The notes beneath the pieces were generated by a model. That model was not told the DNA's origin. It saw only the letters and a list, made by a program, of their open reading frames with translations, and searched no databases. A program made the translations under genes and the position numbers. From an uncultured Collinsella sp. (GTDB lineage Bacteria > Actinomycetota > Coriobacteriia > Coriobacteriales > Coriobacteriaceae), in the NCBI GenBank assembly GCA_900768795.1, contig CAAGEH010000023.1, positions 86,935-150,934 on the forward strand: DNA of 64,000 nucleotides, read 5' to 3'. Positions 58,705 through 64,000 of this stretch are shown in pieces (the first letter of the stretch is position 1; each line of letters begins with the position of its first letter).

Positions 58705-59784
58705 ATGAGCGCTCGCGTAACCATGAAGGACATAGCCGCCGAGCTCGGCGTTTCCATCAATACCGTGCATAAAGCCCTGACGGGCAAGGCCGGCGTGAGC
58801 GAGTCCGTGCGCGCCAAGGTTAATTCCAAAGCCGAGGAGATGGGCTATCACCGCAACACGAGCGCTTCGAGCCTGCGTCGTAAGGACATCAACCTGGTGT
58901 TTTGCCTGCCGTGCGCATCGCGCGAGGGCGCTTACTTCTATCGCTACCTGTGGGAAGGCTGCAATCGCTTTGAACAGGAGGTCATCGATCAGGGCATCAC
59001 CGTTGAACGCGTTGAATTTGGCGTGGGCGGCTATGCCGATGCGCTCGAGCAAATCGATGAGCGCCTGCAGGTGGGCGAGAAGATCGACGGCCTGCTTGCT
59101 TACGTTCCGGGCGACGATCGTGCAACTCATCTGCTGGAGCAGATTGCCGAAGCGGGCGTTGCGATTGAACTCGTCGATGGCGACCGTCCGCATCTCGACC
59201 GCCTAGGGGCCAGCTTGGCCGATTATTCCACGGCAGGAAGCTTGATGGCCGAGCAAGCGGCCAACCTAGTGCATGCCTCCGGCACCGGTGCCCGCGTGCT
59301 GCTTTTGGCGGGCGACCCCTATACCGATTCGCACTACCTGACCGCCCGCGCCTTCCATACGTATCTGCGCGAACACAATATTCCCTGGCAGGTCGAGGAC
59401 CTTACCGGCGCTCATGCCCAGGTCAAGCAGCTTGAGCGTGAGCTCAAGAACTGTCTCAATGGCCCGGATGCCCCCGAGCTGATCTGCAGCGTATTCGCCG
59501 TGGGCTCCGAGCTGGTGGCAGATGCGCTCGTTTCGACCGGCAAGGCGGGCGGGGGCATGGGGATCGGCAACGACCTGTTCCCCGAGAGCGCGCTTGCCCT
59601 GCGCCGCGGCATATTTACCAATATCGTCTATAAGGACCCGGTGGGCTTGGCCTACCGCGGTGCCAAGACGTTGGGCGATTACCTGCTGTGGGGTAAAGCG
59701 CCTGCGGATCCCGTGCAAAAGGGTGCCGTGGAGATGGTGTTTGCCAGTAACGTCGATCGTTACTGCAAGCTCGCGGGCATCTAA
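58705..59784 (+). CDS. LacI-family transcriptional regulator, probably of the Uxa genes
   Basis: 359 aa, ATG at 58705 (GGAG seven bases upstream). The N-terminal helix-turn-helix is VTMKDIAAELGVSINTVHKAL (residues 5-25), the LacI hinge follows (GYHRNTSASSLRRK), then a periplasmic-binding-like ligand domain (about 60-355: DGLLAYVPGD, VELVDGD, YSTAGSLMAEQAA, LLLAGDPYTDSHY). The ligand is likely a uronate or its derivative, because the perfect LacI-type palindromes at 60137-60190 precede uxaC. Transcribed separately, ahead of a terminator at 59876-59912. Confidence 0.88.
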   Translation: MSARVTMKDIAAELGVSINTVHKALTGKAGVSESVRAKVNSKAEEMGYHRNTSASSLRRKDINLVFCLPCASREGAYFYRYLWEGCNRFEQEVIDQGITVERVEFGVGGYADALEQIDERLQVGEKIDGLLAYVPGDDRATHLLEQIAEAGVAIELVDGDRPHLDRLGASLADYSTAGSLMAEQAANLVHASGTGARVLLLAGDPYTDSHYLTARAFHTYLREHNIPWQVEDLTGAHAQVKQLERELKNCLNGPDAPELICSVFAVGSELVADALVSTGKAGGGMGIGNDLFPESALALRRGIFTNIVYKDPVGLAYRGAKTLGDYLLWGKAPADPVQKGAVEMVFASNVDRYCKLAGI

Positions 59785-59810
59785 CCGGTCTGGGCGGGTA
59801 CCCCCGACAG

Positions 59811-60008
59811 CGACGTGCATTTTTGAGAGTATTCAGCAACGTTGAGTCCCGAAGAGGGACATAACGACTGTTTTGAGGGCCTTTGGTGGCGGATTTTGCC
59901 ATCAAAGGCCCTTATTTGTGCCAATCAAACGTGCGCCTGGGGCAAATGAGGTGCCATGGGCCGTATTTGGGACTTTGCGCCGCAGAATACTCCAAAAAAT
60001 GCACGTCG
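59811..60008. mobile_element. Inverted-repeat element with imperfect 24-bp ends, containing a terminator
   Basis: CGACGTGCATTTTTGAGAGT and four more bases (59811-59834) matches the reverse complement of 59985-60008 (CGACGTGCATTTTTTGGAGT and four more) with two or three differences. Flanks GGGTACCCCC and GGGTCCCC extend the similarity further out. The interior, between the LacI gene and the Uxa operators, contains no gene; 59785-60244 as a whole holds this, a terminator and the operators. Confidence 0.5.
59876..59912 (+). terminator. Hairpin terminator after the LacI-family gene
   Basis: AGGGCCTTTGGTGGC pairs with GCCATCAAAGGCCCT (one G-T pair, 15 positions) around GGATTTT, followed by TATTTG. 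Confidence 0.75.
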
Positions 60009-60136
60009 ATTGGGGACCCACCCTGACGGAAAGGCTATGAGCCCATAGTTGGATGGCTTTGCGGGCCGCGATATGTGCGGCGCGATCCTTGTGACAACCG
60101 TTAAGCGCCCAAAATCTACCGTTCACCCCGTGATGG

Positions 60137-60190
60137 TTAGGTGAACGTTCACCTAACACGCCATTATGCACTACTATAGTGAACGTTCAC
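60137..60190. promoter_or_regulatory. Twin palindromic operators of the uxaC promoter
   Basis: TTAGGTGAACGTTCACCTAA (60137-60156) is a perfect 20-bp palindrome. GTGAACGTTCAC (60179-60190), the same 12-bp core, recurs 38 bases downstream (centre to centre). The -10-like TACTAT lies just before the second core and a -35-like sequence within the first, so a bound pair would block the promoter. A CG step at the centre is typical of LacI/GalR sites, and the LacI gene lies 350 bases upstream. Confidence 0.85.
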
Positions 60191-60244
60191 CTAGAGGATA
60201 ACGGGCGCACGGTGCACCCGCTCCGCCAACAGAGGGGTTGTTTG

Positions 60245-61672
60245 ATGAAAAACTTCATGGACGATCAGGATTTCCTGCTGAGCACCAAGACCGGCGAGGA
60301 GCTGTTCCACAACTTTGCCGAGGGCATGCCCATCGTCGACTACCACTGCCATATCTCCCCCAAGGAGATCTGGGAAGACAAGCGTTTTGAGAACATCACC
60401 GAGGTTTGGTTGGGCGGCGACCACTACAAGTGGCGCCTGATGCGCGCCAACGGCGTCGACGAGCGCTTCATCACCGGCGATGCCCCCGCTCGCGAGAAGT
60501 TCCAGAAGTGGGCCGAGACCCTGGGTCGTTGCGTGGGCAACCCCGTCTTTGAGTGGAGTCACCTGGAGCTCAAGCGTTTCTTTGGCTACGAGGGCGTCCT
60601 CAACGGCAATACCGCCCAGGAGGTCTGGGACCTTGCCAACGCCAGGCTCGCCGAGGCCAGCTTTACCTGCCGCAACCTGATCAAGCAGTCCAACGTCCGC
60701 ATGATCTGCACCACCGACGACCCCGCCGACAGCTTTGGGTGGCACAAGAAGATTGCCGCCGACGATAGCTTCGATGTCCAGGTCGTCCCGGCCATGCGCC
60801 CCGACGCCGCCCTGCGCATCGAGCGCGGCCAAGAGTTCGCCGACTACTGCAAGCACCTCTCCGAGGTCGCCGGCGTTAAGGTCAACGACTTCGAGGGCAT
60901 GAAGGCTGCCATCTCCAAGCGCTACGATGTTGCCCACGAGCTGGGCTGCCGCGCCTCCGACCACGCTCTCGACTACGTCATGTATGTCCCGGCTACCACC
61001 GAGGAGATCGAGGCCATCTTCGCCAAGGGCCTGGCTGCCGAGCCGCTCACCGAGGAAGAGGTCCTCAAGTACAAGACCGCCTTTATGCAGTTTGTCGCCG
61101 GCGAGTATGTCCGCCTGGGTTGGGCCATGCAGCTGCACTTTGGCTGCAAGCGCGACAACAACCGTGCCATGTTCGCCAAGCTCGGCCCCGACACCGGTTA
61201 CGACTGCATCTCCAACTACACGCCGTCTGACCAGCTCGCTGATTTCCTCAACTCCATCCAGGAGACCTGCGGCCTGCCCAAGACCATCCTGTACAGCCTG
61301 AACCCCATCGACAACACCATGATCGACACCGTCATGGGCTGCTTCCAGGAAGCCCCGACCGCCGGCAAGATCCAGAACGGCTCGGCCTGGTGGTTCAACG
61401 ACAACGAGGTCGGTATGCGCGAGCAGCTTACGGCCCTCGCCAACGAGGGCGTCCTGGGCAACTTTGTCGGTATGCTTACCGACTCTCGCTCCTTCCTGTC
61501 CTATCCGCGTCACGAGTACTTCCGTCGCGTGCTGTGCGGCGTGATCGGCGAGTGGGTCGAGCAGGGCAAGTATCCGGCCGACATGGAGCTGCTGGGAGCC
61601 ATCGTGCGCGACATCAGCTACAACAACTCCGTCCGCTACTTTGGCTTTGACCTGGATACCGTCGAGGCCTAA
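60245..61672 (+). CDS. uxaC: Glucuronate isomerase
   Basis: 475 aa from the ATG at 60245 (GAGGGG eight bases upstream). Converts D-glucuronate to D-fructuronate, or D-galacturonate to D-tagaturonate. Family marks are IVDYHCHISPKEIWEDKRFENI (His pair of the amidohydrolase-like fold), TTDDPADSFGWHKKI, QLHFGCKRDNN and GSAWWFNDNEVGMREQL, with GFDLDTVEA at the end. The first gene of a uxaC-uxaB-uxaA operon, controlled by the operators at 60137-60190. Confidence 0.95.
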   Translation: MKNFMDDQDFLLSTKTGEELFHNFAEGMPIVDYHCHISPKEIWEDKRFENITEVWLGGDHYKWRLMRANGVDERFITGDAPAREKFQKWAETLGRCVGNPVFEWSHLELKRFFGYEGVLNGNTAQEVWDLANARLAEASFTCRNLIKQSNVRMICTTDDPADSFGWHKKIAADDSFDVQVVPAMRPDAALRIERGQEFADYCKHLSEVAGVKVNDFEGMKAAISKRYDVAHELGCRASDHALDYVMYVPATTEEIEAIFAKGLAAEPLTEEEVLKYKTAFMQFVAGEYVRLGWAMQLHFGCKRDNNRAMFAKLGPDTGYDCISNYTPSDQLADFLNSIQETCGLPKTILYSLNPIDNTMIDTVMGCFQEAPTAGKIQNGSAWWFNDNEVGMREQLTALANEGVLGNFVGMLTDSRSFLSYPRHEYFRRVLCGVIGEWVEQGKYPADMELLGAIVRDISYNNSVRYFGFDLDTVEA

Positions 61673-61698
61673 GTCCACGCCGAACTACGACGAACCCG

Positions 61699-61731
61699 GG
61701 AGCGCCGTTGCCACACACGGCGCTCCGTTTT
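61699..61731 (+). terminator. Hairpin between uxaC and uxaB
   Basis: GGAGCGCCGT and ACGGCGCTCC make a perfect 10-bp stem around TGCCACAC, followed by GTTTT. It may lower the output of the genes beyond it or act as a processing site, since they appear to be one operon. Confidence 0.55.
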
Positions 61732-61767
61732 GCTTGCACGCTAACAAACGCCTAAGGAGACACATAG

Positions 61768-63282
61768 ATGGAGAACATCAGCTACGAGACGCTCGAGAAG
61801 ATCGGCTACAAGGGCTACCTGCTGCCCAAGGACGCGCCCGAGAAGGTTCTGCAGTTTGGCGAGGGCAATTTCCTGCGCGCCTTTGTCGACCGCTTCTTTG
61901 ACATGGGCAACGAGGCAACCGGCTGGAACGGCAAGGTTGTCATGGCGCAGCCCATCAGTGGCGCGTTTGGCTTTGCCGACGGCATCAATGCCCAGGACGA
62001 CCTGTACACCGTGCTGGTGCGCGGCAAGGAGAACGGCAACACGGTTGACGAGTCTCGCGTGATCAGCGCTTGCAGCCGCTGCCTCAATCCGTACCGCGAG
62101 GCGGACTACCGCGCCATGATGGAGGTCGCCGTCTCCGACGATTTGGAGATTATCGTCTCCAACACCACCGAGGCCGGCATTGCCTACGATCCGTCCTGCA
62201 AGGCCGACGACATGCCGCCCGCGAGCTTCCCCGCCAAGCTTGCCCAGGTGCTCCACACCCGCTGGGCCGCCGGCAAGCCGGGCGTCATCGTGCTCGCCTG
62301 CGAGCTCATCGATCACAACGGCGAGGAGCTGCTGCGCATCATGAACCAGTACGTGAGCGACTGGGGCTGGGAGGACGAGTTTTCGCAGTGGATGGCCAAC
62401 GACTGCACCGTCTGCACCACGCTCGTCGACACTATCGTCCCCGGCCGCATCCGCGACCCCAAGGAGGCCGCTGCCGTGGCCGAGCGCCTGGGCTACGAGG
62501 ATCCCTTCCTGGCCGTGCGCGAGCCCTTCCAGATGTGGGGCATCCAGGGCGACGAGTCGCTTGCCGAGAAGCTCCCCTTCGTGAAGGCCGGCCTGCCGGG
62601 CGTCTTTGTGACCCCCGATGTCACCCCATACAAGAAGCGCAAGGTCCGCATCCTCAACGGCGCCCACACTGCCTTTGTTCCGGGCTCCTGGGTTGCCGGC
62701 TTTGACATCGTGCGCGATTGCATGCACGACGAGACCGTTCGTGGCTTCATGAACACCATGCTCTACGACGAGGTCATCCCGACGCTTGCCGCCGATCTGG
62801 ATGTCGAGGACTGCAAGGCCTTTGCCGCCGCCGTCGAGAACCGCTTCGACAACCCGTTTATCGACCACGCGCTGCTCTCCATTTGCCTCAACTCCACCGC
62901 CAAGTGGCGTGCCCGCGACCTGCCTACGCTCAAGGACTATGTTGCCGAGACCGGCAACCTGCCCAAGTGCCTGGCCACGAGCCTCGCTACGCTCATCGCC
63001 TTCTACACGCAGGAGCTTGTGTCCCGCGAGGGCGATGGCCTGCACCTGCGCCGTGCCGACGGCACCGAGTACACCGCTCAGGACGACGCCTTCGTGCTCG
63101 ACTTCTACGCCGCCCACGCCGGTGCAGACGATTCCGAGCTGGTGCACGACGTGCTCACCAATGAGCAGATGTGGGGCGAGGACCTTACGCAGATCGCCGG
63201 CCTTGAGGAGTTTGTCGTCAACGCGCTCACCGTCGTGCGCGCCGAGGGCGTCAAGCAGGCCTTCGCCAACGCCCAGGCGTAA
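61768..63282 (+). CDS. uxaB: Tagaturonate reductase (mannitol dehydrogenase family)
   Basis: 504 aa, ATG at 61768 (TAAGGAGAC upstream). Reduces D-tagaturonate to D-altronate with NADH. QFGEGNFLRAFVDRFFD (nucleotide-binding region, residues 31-47), SNTTEAGIAYDP, and the Lys/Asn/His catalytic stretch YKKRKVRILNGAHTAFVPGSW (about 290-310) identify a polyol/aldonate dehydrogenase of the UxaB group. Long enough for the family. Same transcript as uxaC and uxaA. Confidence 0.92.
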   Translation: MENISYETLEKIGYKGYLLPKDAPEKVLQFGEGNFLRAFVDRFFDMGNEATGWNGKVVMAQPISGAFGFADGINAQDDLYTVLVRGKENGNTVDESRVISACSRCLNPYREADYRAMMEVAVSDDLEIIVSNTTEAGIAYDPSCKADDMPPASFPAKLAQVLHTRWAAGKPGVIVLACELIDHNGEELLRIMNQYVSDWGWEDEFSQWMANDCTVCTTLVDTIVPGRIRDPKEAAAVAERLGYEDPFLAVREPFQMWGIQGDESLAEKLPFVKAGLPGVFVTPDVTPYKKRKVRILNGAHTAFVPGSWVAGFDIVRDCMHDETVRGFMNTMLYDEVIPTLAADLDVEDCKAFAAAVENRFDNPFIDHALLSICLNSTAKWRARDLPTLKDYVAETGNLPKCLATSLATLIAFYTQELVSREGDGLHLRRADGTEYTAQDDAFVLDFYAAHAGADDSELVHDVLTNEQMWGEDLTQIAGLEEFVVNALTVVRAEGVKQAFANAQA

Positions 63283-63356
63283 ATTCCCGGTGCGGGCGCC
63301 AGACGGCTTTTCGCGCCTCGACTTCTGCTCAACCTGTAGGGTTAGGACCATTTGTA

Positions 63357-64000
63357 ATGAACACTATCCAGATCAATCCGGCCGATAACGTGATCGTCGC
63401 GCTGTCGCCGCTTGCCAAGGGCACCGCCGTCGCGGTTCCCGGGGTGGGCGAGGTCGTGGCCGTGGAGGATATTCCGCAGGGCCACAAGATGTCCGTGCGC
63501 GCCATTGCCGCGGGGGAGGACGTCATCAAGTACGGTCTTCCGATCGGCCATGTGACGGGCGACATCCAGCCTGGTCAGTGGCTGCATACGCATAACGTCA
63601 AGACCAACCTTTCGGGCGAGGTCGAGTACACGTACAACCCGACGCATCCGGTCGTTGAGCCGGTCGAGCCCGAGACCTTTATGGGGTTCCGCCGCGCCGA
63701 CGGTCGCGCCGCGACGCGCAACGAGCTGTGGATCATCCCCACGGTCGGTTGCGTCAACGAGGTCGCGCGCGCCATGTGCGAGCAGGCTCAGGATCTGGTC
63801 GAGGGTTCGCTGGAGGGCGTTTACTACTTCCCGCATCCCTTTGGCTGCTCCCAGACCGGCTCCGACCACGCCCAGACACGCCGTCTGCTGGTGGCGCTCT
63901 CGCGTCACGCAAACGCTGCGGGCGTGCTGTTCCTGTCCCTCGGTTGCGAAAACTGCACGCACCAGCAGGTACTCGACGAGCTCGGTGACTTCGATCACGA
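63357..64000 (+). CDS. uxaA: Altronate dehydratase, N-terminal part (runs off the window)
   Basis: At least 214 codons from the ATG at 63357, 74 bases past uxaB, without a stop. Dehydrates D-altronate to 2-keto-3-deoxygluconate. The SAF-like N-terminal domain (MNTIQINPADNVIVALSPLAK to about residue 80, with KYGLPIGHVTGDIQPGQWLHTHNVKTNL) is followed by the UxaA catalytic start (FRRADGRAATRNELWIIPTVGCVN, FGCSQTGSDHAQTRRLLVAL, LGCENCT), with the Fe-S cysteines C153 and C179 region visible. The C-terminal half lies outside. Confidence 0.92.
   Translation, partial: MNTIQINPADNVIVALSPLAKGTAVAVPGVGEVVAVEDIPQGHKMSVRAIAAGEDVIKYGLPIGHVTGDIQPGQWLHTHNVKTNLSGEVEYTYNPTHPVVEPVEPETFMGFRRADGRAATRNELWIIPTVGCVNEVARAMCEQAQDLVEGSLEGVYYFPHPFGCSQTGSDHAQTRRLLVALSRHANAAGVLFLSLGCENCTHQQVLDELGDFDH

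Noticed and set aside
60191..63351. Long minus-strand frames of about 500 codons opposite uxaC and uxaB
   Set aside because: Each mirrors a clearly identified gene on the plus strand.
1..64000. tRNA or rRNA genes
   Set aside because: No TTCGANNC arm with a cloverleaf partner was noticed in the intergenic spaces. A computed scan could still find one I missed.

Overview
The window is a 64 kb stretch of a GC-rich, gene-dense bacterial chromosome. Gene content points to an anaerobic gut actinobacterium of the class Coriobacteriia, most likely Collinsella or a close relative. Supporting features are the very large two-ATPase acyl-CoA dehydratase activase, the paired FeoA/FeoB iron system with its small Cys-rich partner, an Asp23/AmaP envelope cluster, an OPT transporter, a uronate (Uxa) operon under a LacI regulator, strong AGGAGG-type ribosome sites and frequent GTG/TTG starts. 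The genus is an inference; no rRNA or other phylogenetic marker was compared.

Layout. 1-8.4 kb is mostly minus strand: a partial 2-hydroxyacid dehydrogenase, methionine aminopeptidase with a SEC-C zinc tail, a YitT membrane protein, a radical SAM protein, a frame-split glutamine amidotransferase (PuuD-like), a small membrane protein and dxs. A plus-strand iron alcohol dehydrogenase sits among them behind operator-like palindromes. 8.6-20.3 kb is plus strand: an HD protein, a CmpB-type membrane protein, amt-glnK, a HAD phosphatase, a TetR regulator with the 1538-aa activase, a remnant of a type I restriction subunit, and a 3-hydroxyacyl-CoA dehydrogenase. 20.4-25.4 kb is accessory in flavour: a Tat-exported aryl-sulfate sulfotransferase, a second small membrane paralogue, a headless coiled-coil LAQTG surface-protein fragment and an OPT transporter. 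25.7-37.7 kb holds coaX, dCMP deaminase, a NifU-type scaffold, lgt, a large membrane protein, yebC, the envelope-stress trio (AmaP-like, DUF2273-like, Asp23), two zinc-ribbon membrane proteins, a DUF2752 protein and a second YitT.

38-54 kb contains an M20 amidohydrolase, groES-groEL, a polyferredoxin, ychF, a DUF1648 protein, hisS, ppc, serB, aspS and HPr, separated by unusually long intergenic stretches with inverted-repeat elements and short tandem repeats. 54.4-58.6 kb is the ferrous iron operon (feoA, feoA, feoB, FeoB-associated Cys-rich protein) with matching palindromes that look like metal-repressor sites. 58.7-64 kb is a uronate catabolism locus: a LacI-family regulator, twin perfect operators, uxaC, uxaB and the start of uxaA.

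The points most worth a second look are: five unrelated inverted-repeat elements (59-198 bp) in intergenic spaces between 39.7 and 60.0 kb; the paired palindromes in front of feoA and feoB; the twin GTGAACGTTCAC operators that bracket the uxaC promoter; a PII protein lacking the uridylylated Tyr51; an HPr with Glu in place of regulatory Ser46; the split PuuD; and a CoaX with an unusual cysteine/arginine-rich insertion next to a duplicated 3' end. I did not find a convincing wholly new multi-gene system; the inverted-repeat elements are the best candidate for something undescribed.
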